NCBI GenBank assembly: GCA_003166795.1
Contig: PMUS01000110.1
Location: forward strand, 21,020-55,680
Length of the DNA stretch: 34,661 nt
Source of the DNA: Acidobacteriota bacterium
GTDB lineage: Bacteria > Acidobacteriota > Terriglobia > Acidiferrales > UBA7541
Direction of reading: 5' to 3'
A program made the position numbers and the translations under genes. The notes under the pieces are model-generated. The model made no database searches, was not told where the DNA came from, and worked only from the letters and a program-made list of their open reading frames with translations. Of the stretch, positions 16,792 to 24,959 are shown piece by piece; the first letter of the stretch is position 1, and each line of letters opens with the position of its first letter.

Positions 16792-17062
16792 TGGTATGCG
16801 GTATCCCCACCCTCTTAGATGATCGAAGAGATGTTCGAGATGCCGTGCCCGCATTCCCCCGAGCGCAGGCGGCTGAAAAAGGCTCTCGTCTGGGCAAAAG
16901 CGTAGCACAAAGTGCAGCCACGGGCCACAGAGGCACGGAGACGAGGAGCGGGGAAGTAAAGACAGACGATGCAGACGGTGCAAACGAAATAGGGGATGCA
17001 AAGGGCAAGGATCAGCGGCGCCAGGTGCGGCGTGAGTTTGCGAATGCTGTGAATGAAGAGCT
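16792..17062. other. Intergenic region upstream of korA
   Basis: 271 bases with no convincing gene. It holds the korA leader (GGTGGGG near the start) and, around 16918-16945, a purine-rich stretch containing CCACAGAGGCACGGAG. I recognise this only as a type of low-complexity intergenic sequence seen in many bacterial genomes. No promoter could be fixed. Confidence 0.35.
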
Positions 17063-17791
17063 CTACGTCGCAGGTTCGCCGCGGCTGCGGAGGTAGCTTT
17101 GCAGAAAGTAGATCGCCAAGCCGAGGCCGAAGACGAGCCAGAAATAGCGGATGTTTCTTGTTGCCGTGAAGACGGCCATTGCCGCGGCGGCGCCCCACAT
17201 GAAAAGCTCTCCGGTGAAACCGTCGAGCCAGTTTGGCTTCGCTCCACTCGGGGGAACCTGTGGGACCAGCGAAGGCAGAAGGCGCGGCACGGTAGCGAGA
17301 TAACGTCGGTAACGTTCTCCTTGAGAGTGAAGCAGAGTCGTCTCCTCCCGGAGGATCAGGCGATACACGAAGAGCCACATGCCGATGGAAATCATCAGGA
17401 AGCCGGAGCGGCTCGCGAGCATGCCAATTCCGACTGCGAGCAAGAGATTCCCGAGATAGAGCGGATTGCGAACGTAACGATAAGGGCCGTCGGCGACGAG
17501 CTGTTCGCCGTGAAGCGCAGCATCGTGGACGACGGAGCTATGCAGGTACGATTCCGCCCACGAGCGGATCAAAGCGCCAAGCGCCACGCTTAGCGTTCCG
17601 AGCGCGAAGAAACCGATAACGTCGTGGAGGAACCGCGATGAATTTTCGTCCGGGTGACGCAGAACCAGCCGGCTGAGTGCGACAGATACATTCACGTGAT
17701 CAACGTAGTAGAGAAGAAACCCGAGCCAGAAGATCCCGAAGATGAACCAGAAGCGCGTTCGGAATTCGAACTCCGTAGCTTGAAAACTCAT
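17063..17791 (-). CDS. Isoprenylcysteine methyltransferase-like membrane protein
   Basis: 242-residue integral membrane enzyme of the isoprenylcysteine carboxyl methyltransferase/phospholipid methyltransferase-like family, which transfers a methyl group from S-adenosylmethionine to membrane substrates. The key signature is DGPYRYVRNPLYLGNLLLAVG (about residues 100-120), followed by RLILREETTLLHSQGERYRRYL. Helices lie around residues 13-30, 55-75, 112-145, and a C-terminal pair around 197-230. AAGGATC before the ATG supports the start. It is upstream of korA on the same strand but 271 bp away, so probably a separate transcript. The bacterial substrate is unknown; isoprenylated proteins are unlikely. 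Confidence 0.85.
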   Translation of the reverse strand: MSFQATEFEFRTRFWFIFGIFWLGFLLYYVDHVNVSVALSRLVLRHPDENSSRFLHDVIGFFALGTLSVALGALIRSWAESYLHSSVVHDAALHGEQLVADGPYRYVRNPLYLGNLLLAVGIGMLASRSGFLMISIGMWLFVYRLILREETTLLHSQGERYRRYLATVPRLLPSLVPQVPPSGAKPNWLDGFTGELFMWGAAAAMAVFTATRNIRYFWLVFGLGLAIYFLQSYLRSRGEPAT

Positions 17792-17929
17792 CGATGATCC
17801 TTATTCGCGGGTGCGAGATGTCACGACGCCGAGCCTGCGTATGGCTTCACAAATAATGCGCGCGAGTCTGAGCAAGGCCGGGAGCAGCAAGCAGCGCCCC
17901 CAAGCCAGCCAGACGGCCGGGGCGCCGGG

Positions 17930-17958
17930 TTGACGCGCGCCCCAGAGCGCGCTATCGT
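17930..17958 (+). promoter_or_regulatory. Sigma-70-like promoter of the NTF2/PQQ operon
   Basis: TTGACG at 17930-17935 and TATCGT at 17953-17958 are separated by exactly 17 bases. This predicts a transcript start near 17965, about 43 bases before the ATG at 18008. No other good promoter is seen before 23934, which fits one operon of up to five genes. Confidence 0.6.
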
Positions 17959-18007
17959 GCCACCCGTTTGGGTCTAAAACAAGCCATCGATCGGTGGAGA
18001 ATCCTCC

Positions 18008-19045
18008 ATGAAAAATAAATTCCTTTCTGTAGCGATAATTTTAGTTCTCGGCGGCATGGTTGCCATCGTAGCGGCCGCCGCTCCGCGGCCCCAGAGTCGG
18101 GCGCAGGCGGCAGAATGGGATCCGTCCGCGGCCAAACCGTGCGACCGCGCGTGCCTGGTTGGGATCATGGATGGATATATGAACGCCATCTTCGCGCACG
18201 ATCCCAAAGCCGTGCCGCCGCTGGCGCTGGACGTCCGTATGACCGAAAACACCGGCCAAATGGACGTCGGCGAGGGAATGCTTTGGCGATCGCATGTCGA
18301 GCCTACCACCTTCAAGATCCACATCGCTGATCCCGTCGAAGGCCAGGTGGCCCTGCAGACACGCTTGAAAATTGAAGGGCGGAACGCGCTGGTGGCGGTG
18401 CGGTTGAAAATCGACCGCGGCAAGATCGTGGAGATCGAGCAGCTTTGGGATCGAAACATCAATGATGCAGCGATCCCCCTGCTGACGACGCCTCGGGAGA
18501 CTTTGGTGAACGACGTTCCAGTTTCACAACGAAGCTCGCGAGAAGTTCTCATTCGCGCGGCCAACTCATATTTCGACGCGCTGGAGGGCGATGACGGCGG
18601 TATCGCCGCGTTCGCCGACGACTGCGTGCGTCATGAGAACGGCTATCAGACGGTGAACAATCCGCCGCCTGGAGGCCGGATGATGCCCGCGCCGATGTTG
18701 CCGGACCCGAACACCGAACAGGGCAAGTCCATGCTCAAATTCAGCATGATGACGTGCAAACAGCAGATTGACAGCAAGACGTTCGCGTACATGAAGCACA
18801 TTCGGCCGCGCAGGGCGCTGGTGATAGACGAGCAGAAGGGGCTGGTGGCAACGTTCCCGTTGTTCGTGCACGACGGTACGAGGCGCGGTGCTGCGCCGGA
18901 CGCGCCTCCGGGCATGCTGCAGAATCTGGTAACCATGGAGACATTCGGAATCCGCGGCGGGCTGATCCACGAAGTAGAGGCCGCGCCCTTTGTCACGATT
19001 CCTTACGGGCTTGGCAACGGGTGGACCGAAGGGTCGGGTCGCTGA
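18008..19045 (+). CDS. Secreted tandem NTF2-like protein, copy 2
   Basis: 345-residue exported protein, paralogue of those at 9469 and 19072. The signal peptide is residues 1-33 (FLSVAIILVLGGMVAIVAAAA). The first NTF2-like half runs from CDRACL (Cys45, Cys49) through AHDPKAVPPLA, TENTGQMDVGEG and GKIVEIEQ. The second runs from SSREVLIRAANSYFDALE through FADDCVRHENG and IRPRRALVIDEQKG to GLIHEVEAAP. It differs from copy 1 by a longer linker between VNNPPP and the MTCKQQ cysteine. GGAG precedes the ATG, and the promoter at 17930 sits upstream. It is the first gene of a tight cluster with copy 3 and a PQQ/cytochrome dehydrogenase, suggesting a periplasmic accessory or enzyme role in that oxidation. 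The function is unknown. Confidence 0.78.
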   Translation: MKNKFLSVAIILVLGGMVAIVAAAAPRPQSRAQAAEWDPSAAKPCDRACLVGIMDGYMNAIFAHDPKAVPPLALDVRMTENTGQMDVGEGMLWRSHVEPTTFKIHIADPVEGQVALQTRLKIEGRNALVAVRLKIDRGKIVEIEQLWDRNINDAAIPLLTTPRETLVNDVPVSQRSSREVLIRAANSYFDALEGDDGGIAAFADDCVRHENGYQTVNNPPPGGRMMPAPMLPDPNTEQGKSMLKFSMMTCKQQIDSKTFAYMKHIRPRRALVIDEQKGLVATFPLFVHDGTRRGAAPDAPPGMLQNLVTMETFGIRGGLIHEVEAAPFVTIPYGLGNGWTEGSGR

Positions 19046-19071
19046 GAATTTCCGAAGGTCGAGGGGGAGAT

Positions 19072-20067
19072 ATGCGAGCGAAGATCCTGGTGATTGGTGC
19101 GATATGTTGCGTGGCCCTCGCGATGATGGCGGGAAGATTCACTCGTGTAGTTGCGGCGACGGGACCGATTGCGACCGATTGCGATCGCGCTTGCCTTGAG
19201 GGGCTGGCCACGCAATACCTGGCGGCTCTCGTCGCTCACGATCCCAAGACGTTGCCGCTCGCGGCGGACGTGAAGTACACAGAAAACGATCAGGTGATGG
19301 ATGTCGGCGACGGATTTTGGGGCACGGTCTCCGCCGTAGGTGGCTATAAGCACTGCTTCGCCGATCCGGTCGTCGAACAGATCGGCTGCATGGTGACGAT
19401 GCACGAGGGCGACCATATGCTCATCATGGGAATGCGCCTGCGCGTGCAGCTCGGCAGAATCACCGAGATTGAAACGACGTTTTACCGGCAGGGCGGCGGC
19501 GGTCCATCCAACATGGAAGGCTACGACAAAAGCACTCCAGAGCCGATTTGGTTCGAGACAATTCCGGCAGCGAACCGCGTTTCGCGCGCGCAGCTGATCA
19601 ACACCGCGAACATGTACTTCGCGGGCCTGGAGAACAACGACGGGAAGGGCGTGTATCCATTCGCCGATGATTGCGATCGCATGGAAAACGGTGTTCATAC
19701 GACGAACAATCCGACGCTTTCGCCGAACGCGGCCTTCAATGCGTTTGCGATGAGCTGCACGGCGCAGTTCAAAAGCGGTTATTACGCAGTGGTCACGCGG
19801 ATTCATCACCGGCGCTTTCCGCTGGTGGACGAGGAGCGCGGCATTGTGTGGGCGTACGTGATCTTCGATCAGAACGGCACGGTGCACACCATCAAGCTTA
19901 CGAACGGCCAGACAGTGTCAATGGGTAACATTTTCAATCGGCCGTCGAGCCTGGAGGTTACTGAGGCATTCAAGATCGAAAACGGGAAGATTCGGCGGAT
20001 TGAAATGGTGGGATCCGGATTGCAGTATCATTTGAATTCCGCCTGGGGCGGAATCAGCGACAAATAG
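19072..20067 (+). CDS. Secreted tandem NTF2-like protein, copy 3
   Basis: 331-residue exported protein, third member of the paralogous set. The signal peptide spans residues 1-29. The shared motifs are CDRACL (Cys37, Cys41), AHDPKTLPLA, YTENDQVMDVGDG, GRITEIE, SRAQLINTANMYFAGLE, FADDCDRMENG, a lone Cys in MSCTAQ, VDEERGIVW, and GKIRRIEM. A CxxxC pair plus two further shared cysteines agree with two disulfides. The frame is open to a GTG at 19021 that overlaps copy 2, but GAGGGGGAG just before the ATG at 19072 fixes the start. The gap to copy 2 is 26 bases and to the PQQ gene 20 bases. Divergence from copy 2 is large, so the duplication is old and the copies are probably not redundant. Confidence 0.78.
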   Translation: MRAKILVIGAICCVALAMMAGRFTRVVAATGPIATDCDRACLEGLATQYLAALVAHDPKTLPLAADVKYTENDQVMDVGDGFWGTVSAVGGYKHCFADPVVEQIGCMVTMHEGDHMLIMGMRLRVQLGRITEIETTFYRQGGGGPSNMEGYDKSTPEPIWFETIPAANRVSRAQLINTANMYFAGLENNDGKGVYPFADDCDRMENGVHTTNNPTLSPNAAFNAFAMSCTAQFKSGYYAVVTRIHHRRFPLVDEERGIVWAYVIFDQNGTVHTIKLTNGQTVSMGNIFNRPSSLEVTEAFKIENGKIRRIEMVGSGLQYHLNSAWGGISDK

Positions 20068-20087
20068 GGTTCTTCCAAGGGACAACC

Positions 20088-21968
20088 GTGAGGAAAACTT
20101 ACTTATATATGGCGATGGCGGTAGCGTGCGGTTGCTTCGTCTTTGCCGGCGAGGCATGGGCGCAAGCGCCGGCGCAAACACCGCCGCCGGCAGCAGGGGC
20201 GAATCTCGGCGCCGGGACCGAAACCGGCATCGGCACATTTCAAACGCACTGCATGAGCTGTCACGGAAATCCCAACGTGCCGCAGGCCCCGGCCCCTGAC
20301 GCTGTGCGCCAGATGCCGCCCGAAAGAATCTACGACGCGCTGACCACCGGTGTGATGAAACCGATGGGCGATAGCCTCACGGACGACCAGAAGAAAATGC
20401 TCGCCACATTCCTTAGCGGCCGGCCGCTCGGCAGTCTGAAGGAAGGCGATGCGAAGGACATGCCAAACCAGTGCGCATCGAACCCGCCGCTCTCCAATCC
20501 CTCTGCCGGACCCGAATGGAACGGATGGAGCCCCGACGGGGTCAACTCGCGGTTTCAAGATGCGAAGGACGCGGGCCTCACAGCGGATCAGGTGCCGCAA
20601 TTGAAATTGAAATGGGCGTTTGGCTACCCGACCGGACTCTCCGCGTTCGGCCAACCGGCGGTCGCTTCCGGGCGGATTTTCGTGGGGAGCGACATCGGTT
20701 ACGTCTATTCACTCGACGCGCAGACGGGTTGCGTTTACTGGTCCTATCAAGCCAAAGGCTCCGTGCGGAGCGCGGTTAATATCGCGCCGGTGAAGGGCCA
20801 CGGCGCGACGAAGTATGCCGCCTATTTTGGCGACGCTCACGCTAACGTGTACGCGGTGGACGCGCAAAACGGCCAGCAGCTCTGGATGGCAAGAGTGGAC
20901 GATCATTTCGTCGCGCGAATCACAGCCGCACCGAAGGTGTACAAAGGCGTCGTGTATATCCCCGTCTCATCGTCGGAGGAGTTCTCGTCGTCCAACCTCG
21001 ACTACTCGTGCTGCACCGGCCGCGGGAGCGTGGTCGCGCTCGACGCGAGCACTGGCAAGCAAGTCTGGAAGACCTACGTCGTGGACACGCCGAAGCCCGT
21101 GCGTAAAAATTCGAAAGGCGTGCAGCAATACGCGCCGTCCGGCGGCTCGATTTGGAATTCGCCCACGATTGATGCGAAGCGCAACGCGCTCTACGTTGGA
21201 ACCGGCGACGGGCAGACCGAGCCGACCCCCGACACGACCGATGCAATCATGGCGCTCGATCTAAAGACGGGAAAAGTTTTGTGGTTTTATCAAGCACAGG
21301 CCGGCGATGCATTCATGGGCGGATGCAATGGCGACACGAGGACCGACAACTGTCCCAAGGTCAACGGACCTGATCAGGACATTGGCAATTCGCCCATTCT
21401 GCGCAAGCTGGCGGACGGCAAGAGCATCGTCGTTTTCGGGATGAAGAATGGCGCGGTTACGGCTCTCGATCCCGACCGGAAGGGCGCCGTCGTCTGGAGT
21501 GTCCGCGTGGTGGATATCCCCAAGGGCCAGGAGAACTCTTTTGCGGCCCACCTGAACGGCGTGGTTTGGGGCGGGGCGGCCGACGATCAGAATGTCTACT
21601 ATGGGCTGCAATCGGGCGGCATGGTGGCTTTGAAGCTTGCGACCGGCGATGTGGTGTGGCGCGCGGCGTTTCCAAAACCCGAAGGAACTCACGTGATCAA
21701 TTCCGCGGCGGCGACGGCGATGCCCGGAGTGGTGTTCGTTGCAGGATCGGATGGAAAGCTGCACGCAGTCTCGACCGCCGACGGGAAAGTCATCTGGGAG
21801 TATGACACGGCCCGGAAATTCGAAACGGTCAACAATGTCCCTGCGAGAGGCGGCGCAATCGCCTCCATCGGACCTTCGATCGCGAGTGGCATGCTTTTCA
21901 TCGGGTCCGGATATGCTGTGACGGGGAGCAACTCAGGCAACGTCCTCCTGGCTTTCTCGGCTCAGTAG
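20088..21968 (+). CDS. Periplasmic cytochrome c/PQQ beta-propeller dehydrogenase
   Basis: 626-residue exported quinohaemoprotein candidate resembling polyvinyl-alcohol-dehydrogenase-type enzymes, which oxidise alcohol groups and pass electrons to cytochromes. A signal peptide (residues 1-26, ends AWAQA) is followed by a small cytochrome c domain with CMSCH (Cys55, Cys58, His59) and possible axial Met90 or Met93. The rest is a PQQ-type propeller with repeats such as GYVYSLDAQTGCVYWSY, ANVYAVDAQNGQQLW and GSVVALDASTGKQVW. The vicinal pair in YSCCTGRGS is like the PQQ-contacting disulfide of quinoprotein dehydrogenases. The start is GTG at 20088 with AAGGGA upstream. It is in line with two NTF2-like genes. 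The substrate is unknown. Confidence 0.87.
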   Translation: MRKTYLYMAMAVACGCFVFAGEAWAQAPAQTPPPAAGANLGAGTETGIGTFQTHCMSCHGNPNVPQAPAPDAVRQMPPERIYDALTTGVMKPMGDSLTDDQKKMLATFLSGRPLGSLKEGDAKDMPNQCASNPPLSNPSAGPEWNGWSPDGVNSRFQDAKDAGLTADQVPQLKLKWAFGYPTGLSAFGQPAVASGRIFVGSDIGYVYSLDAQTGCVYWSYQAKGSVRSAVNIAPVKGHGATKYAAYFGDAHANVYAVDAQNGQQLWMARVDDHFVARITAAPKVYKGVVYIPVSSSEEFSSSNLDYSCCTGRGSVVALDASTGKQVWKTYVVDTPKPVRKNSKGVQQYAPSGGSIWNSPTIDAKRNALYVGTGDGQTEPTPDTTDAIMALDLKTGKVLWFYQAQAGDAFMGGCNGDTRTDNCPKVNGPDQDIGNSPILRKLADGKSIVVFGMKNGAVTALDPDRKGAVVWSVRVVDIPKGQENSFAAHLNGVVWGGAADDQNVYYGLQSGGMVALKLATGDVVWRAAFPKPEGTHVINSAAATAMPGVVFVAGSDGKLHAVSTADGKVIWEYDTARKFETVNNVPARGGAIASIGPSIASGMLFIGSGYAVTGSNSGNVLLAFSAQ

Positions 21969-21979
21969 GTTCCCCATAG

Positions 21980-22477
21980 ATGAGCTACGTAAAGAAAAAT
22001 CTGATTCCTGGTGAAACGCTCGTCTACCGGACAGGCGTTCACTGGAGTGTGCTGTTCGGGCCCGCAGTCGTTGCGGCGATTATTGCCGCACCGGGGATTG
22101 CGATTTTGGCGTATCGCGACGATATCGCCAGTCATGGAGTCCCCGCAAATGTCATCATCGTCGCGGGCATGGCCCTGATTGTCCTGGCCGGGATCATTCT
22201 CGCTTACAGCGTCATCAAGAAGGACGCCACCGAAATTGCCGTCACGAACAGGCGCGTGATTATCAAGACTGGAATGACAAGCCGCCGATCGCTCGAAATC
22301 ATGATCGCCAAGGTTGAAAGCATTGGAATCGACGAGACCATGATGGGAAGAATGCTCGGATACGGCACGGTCCTGATTCACGGAACCGGCGGGACTCCCG
22401 AACCATTCAGAAAGATCGCACATCCCTCTGAATTCAGGATGGCTGTGCAGCAGCAAGTTGATGGAGCGCAGAGGTGA
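21980..22477 (+). CDS. Bacterial PH-domain membrane protein
   Basis: 165-residue membrane protein of the bPH2/DUF304-like type. Residues 1-15 begin YVKKNLIPGE, as in the family. Two hydrophobic helices at about residues 24-44 and 56-76 are followed by a C-terminal PH-like strand set: TEIAVTNRRVIIKTG, SLEIMIAKVESIGIDETMMGRMLGYGTVLIHGTGG. These proteins sit in the inner membrane with the PH domain in the cytoplasm; function is unknown. It starts 11 bases after the PQQ gene and 34 bases before the transporter, so it may be carried in the same transcript, though the ribosome-binding site is weak. Confidence 0.85.
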   Translation: MSYVKKNLIPGETLVYRTGVHWSVLFGPAVVAAIIAAPGIAILAYRDDIASHGVPANVIIVAGMALIVLAGIILAYSVIKKDATEIAVTNRRVIIKTGMTSRRSLEIMIAKVESIGIDETMMGRMLGYGTVLIHGTGGTPEPFRKIAHPSEFRMAVQQQVDGAQR

Positions 22478-22511
22478 CGGAAGAAAGCTCGCCGGCGCGA
22501 GTTGACAGATC

Positions 22512-23825
22512 GTGAAAGGCAAGCCGGAGATCAGTCGATCGGTTCCTATACGTCATATCGCTGCGGTTGTTGTCGGAAACGCACTCGAGTTCTACGATTT
22601 CCTCACCTACGCTTTTTTCGCGGTCTATATCGGAAGAGCCTTTTTCCCATCCAGCTCCCCGTCGGCAAGCTTGCTGGCGTCTCTCGGCACGTTCGGCGCG
22701 GGTTTCGTCACGCGGCCCATCGGCGGCCTGGTGATCGGCAGGATGGGCGATCGGTTGGGTCGCAAGCCCGCGATGATTCTCTCCTTCTCGTTGATGGGAA
22801 TCGCAATCACCGGGCTCGCGCTGACGCCTCCCCATTCGATGATCGGCGTTGCAGCGCCCGCGCTCGTGGTTTTCTTCCGGATGGTTCAGGGCTTCGCTCT
22901 GGGCGGCGAAGTCGGTCCGACGACGGCATTCCTGTTGGAAGCGGCGCCGCCGGAGCGGCGAGGCTTCTACACGTCATTTCAGTACTGGACTCAGGATCTG
23001 TCAATCATGATCTCCGGGCTGGTGGGTTTTGCCCTCGCAAATCTCCTGAGCGAGCAGCAATTGCAGGATTTCGGGTGGCGCATCGCTTTTCTGGTCGGCG
23101 CGGCCATCGTGCCTTTTGGCCTGATGTTGCGGCGCAGCTTGCCGGAGACGTTTCATGCGTCTGACGCCGGCAAGCGCGAACGAGTATCCTTGCGCCCCTA
23201 CTTGTTTGTAGCCGTGATCGGTTTAGTCCTCCTCGCGAGCTCGACCATCGGCACCTATATCACCAGCTACATGACGACCTATGCGATCGCGACGTTGCAC
23301 ATGCGCGCTAATATCGCGTTTGCCGCAACGGTCGTGGTCGGCCTGACCGGAGTTGTGTTCGATCTCGTGAGCGGCGCGCTGTCCGATAAAATCGGCCGTA
23401 AACCCATGATGCTAATACCCGGCGTTGTCCTGCTTGTGTCGATTCTTCCGGCGTTTGACTTAATCTCGCACTATCGCACGACCCCCATATTGCTGGGAGC
23501 GACCGCCGTATTGACGACTTTGTTGGTGCTGTCCTCATGCCCGATCGTCATCTGGCTGACCGAATCGTTTCCGACGGCTATCCGATCCGGCAGCGTCTCA
23601 GTCGTTTACGCCCTTTCGATCGCACTGTTCGGCGGAACGACTCAATTTTCCGTTACTTGGCTGATCAGGAGGACGGGTAATCCGTTGGCGCCCGCATGGT
23701 ATTGGACCGTAGCGGCAGGCGTCAGTATTGCCGCTATGTGCGCCACGCACGAATCCGCTCCGTGCAAGCTCGCTAAGCGGCGAATCGCGGTTCAAGCTGC
23801 CAGCCTCACCGGCCCAGTCGGCTAA
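22512..23825 (+). CDS. MFS transporter, metabolite:H+ symporter type
   Basis: 437-residue 12-helix transporter of the major facilitator superfamily, metabolite:proton symporter (MHS) branch, which takes up organic acids, betaine or aromatic acids. Diagnostic points are AAVVVGNALEFYDFLTYAFF near the start, GxxxDRxGRK as GRMGDRLGRKP between helices 2 and 3, RMVQGFALGGEVGPTTAFLLE, and a second copy of the loop signature, GALSDKIGRKP. GTG at 22512 is the start; its ribosome-binding site is weak. It follows the PH-domain gene by 34 bases, and coupling to the upstream oxidation genes would fit uptake of an organic-acid product, but this is inference. Substrate not assigned. Confidence 0.88.
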   Translation: MKGKPEISRSVPIRHIAAVVVGNALEFYDFLTYAFFAVYIGRAFFPSSSPSASLLASLGTFGAGFVTRPIGGLVIGRMGDRLGRKPAMILSFSLMGIAITGLALTPPHSMIGVAAPALVVFFRMVQGFALGGEVGPTTAFLLEAAPPERRGFYTSFQYWTQDLSIMISGLVGFALANLLSEQQLQDFGWRIAFLVGAAIVPFGLMLRRSLPETFHASDAGKRERVSLRPYLFVAVIGLVLLASSTIGTYITSYMTTYAIATLHMRANIAFAATVVVGLTGVVFDLVSGALSDKIGRKPMMLIPGVVLLVSILPAFDLISHYRTTPILLGATAVLTTLLVLSSCPIVIWLTESFPTAIRSGSVSVVYALSIALFGGTTQFSVTWLIRRTGNPLAPAWYWTVAAGVSIAAMCATHESAPCKLAKRRIAVQAASLTGPVG

Positions 23826-23933
23826 ATCCCCGCCTGGAATCCCCCGGAACCCACTTGGTCTAGTCCGTTTGCGCCTCACTCGCGCGGCGAAGACCAGGCG
23901 CACCCCATAACGGCCAGCTGTCCCACGGTACCA

Positions 23934-23962
23934 TTGACTTTCGCTTTTAGTTCGCCTACAGT
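23934..23962 (+). promoter_or_regulatory. lexA promoter
   Basis: TTGACT at 23934-23939 and TACAGT at 23957-23962 with a 17-base spacer form a good sigma-70 promoter. The spacer is occupied almost entirely by the candidate LexA operator. The transcript would start near 23969, leaving a leader of about 30 bases. Confidence 0.7.
23938..23956 (+). promoter_or_regulatory. Candidate LexA operator (lexA, autoregulatory)
   Basis: CTTTCGCTTTTAGTTCGCC shares 17 of 19 bases with the element upstream of recA. It carries the direct repeat TTCGC-N6-TTCGC (period 11). Its position, exactly between the -35 and -10 hexamers, is ideal for autorepression. Binding by LexA is inferred. Confidence 0.7.
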
Positions 23963-23999
23963 CAGAGACGCTAAGACAGACCCTCTGGGGGGACTTGCG

Positions 24000-24623
24000 A
24001 TGGCACTTACGAAACGGCAAAAAGAGGTCCTGAACTACCTGGTGGGCTTCATCAATAAGAACGGCTATTCGCCGAGCTTTGAGGAAATCGCCCACGCGCT
24101 GAAGCTGACCTCGCTGGCGACTGTGCACAAGCATCTCTCGACGCTGGAAAAAAAGGGATTCATTCGCCGCGGCTACAACCAGAGCCGCTCCATTGAAGTA
24201 ACTCAATTGCCCAAGCAGGTCCGCGAGGAGATTCTCGACCGGCACGTTGTCGAGCTGCCGCTACATGGACGAATTGCCGCGGGACGTCCCCTGGAAGCAG
24301 TTGAGGAAAACGAAACGATCTCGCTCGCGGATTTTGCGCGCGGACAGAATACGTTCGTGCTGCAGGTGAAGGGCGAGTCCATGCGCGAGGATCACATCCT
24401 CGACGGGGATTACATCGTGGTCGAGCAGACGCAAGTGGCAAATCCCGGAGAAATTGTGGTCGCGCTCGTCGGCGAAGACGAAGCGACCGTGAAGCGTTTC
24501 TATCGCGAACCGGGTGGGAAGATTCGCCTGCAGCCTGCGAATTCGTCCATGGCGCCGATCATGGTTGCGGCGGCGGACGTGAAGATACAGGGCCGCGTGG
24601 TAGGAGTTCTCCGCAAGTACTGA
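24000..24623 (+). CDS. lexA: SOS repressor LexA
   Basis: 207-residue repressor of the DNA-damage response. The winged-helix DNA-binding domain is residues 1-65 (RQKEVLNYLVGFI, then SFEEIAHALKLTSLATVHKHLSTLEKKG). The self-cleavage site is Ala94-Gly95 in GRIAAGRPLEA, with the catalytic Ser127 (KGESMRED) and Lys165 (EATVKRFY). Everything needed for RecA-stimulated autoproteolysis is intact. The frame is open to 23934, but GGGGGGA at 23986-23992 and the family N-terminus place the start at the ATG at 24000. The operator in its promoter predicts autoregulation. It is followed by a dispersed hairpin element rather than by another SOS gene. Confidence 0.97.
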   Translation: MALTKRQKEVLNYLVGFINKNGYSPSFEEIAHALKLTSLATVHKHLSTLEKKGFIRRGYNQSRSIEVTQLPKQVREEILDRHVVELPLHGRIAAGRPLEAVEENETISLADFARGQNTFVLQVKGESMREDHILDGDYIVVEQTQVANPGEIVVALVGEDEATVKRFYREPGGKIRLQPANSSMAPIMVAAADVKIQGRVVGVLRKY

Positions 24624-24680
24624 CGACCCGACCAGGGTCGCCATCCTGAGCGAGCATCGCGAGCCGAAGGATCTCTCTTC
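24621..24680 (+). repeat. Dispersed intergenic hairpin repeat, copy 1 (after lexA)
   Basis: Starts in the lexA stop codon. The first 30 bases match copy 2 (from 30360) at 25 positions. ATCCT at 24643-24647 pairs with AGGAT at 24668-24672 around an inner GCGA/TCGC stem. It is followed by a pyrimidine-rich CTCTCTTCC. It may act as the lexA 3' end or be a mobile REP-like element. Confidence 0.6.
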
Positions 24681-24959
24681 CACTGAAGCTCGCCTGAGTT
24701 GATCCTTTGCAAATATTGAGGACGGCGATCGGTCTCTCCTGAATTTCGCGACCCCTTGCGTCTGGAATCGTTGTTTTCCCCGGTCCCCGCCTTTTGCACT
24801 TCAACTCCTTTGCTCTGGGACCGGACCTTAGGCCGTTGCCTCTAGCGACACAGCTGTACCAATTTAGGATTGGCGTTCGTCACCTCACCGGACTAGATTG
24901 ATAAGCCCGGTCTGCATTTCGTAGGTTGATTCCGGTTCAGTTGGGCCCAAGGAGGGTAA
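24624..24959 (+). other. Intergenic region between lexA and bactofilin
   Basis: 336 bases without a recognised gene. The first 60 bases are the dispersed hairpin repeat. The rest presumably holds the bactofilin promoter, but no hexamer pair stands out. GGAGG at 24951-24955 is the bactofilin ribosome-binding site. Confidence 0.45.

Noticed and set aside
16792-17247. N-terminal extension of korA by about 150 residues
   Set aside because: The extension has no homology, is low complexity and overlaps the methyltransferase gene on the same strand. The family start coincides with the ATG at 16791.
16815-17378. 187-codon minus-strand open frame spanning the korA upstream region
   Set aside because: It overlaps the methyltransferase gene on the same strand in another frame and shows no motif; judged spurious.
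23934-23999. N-terminal extension of LexA
   Set aside because: It would translate the promoter and operator; the ribosome-binding site and family start point to the ATG at 24000.
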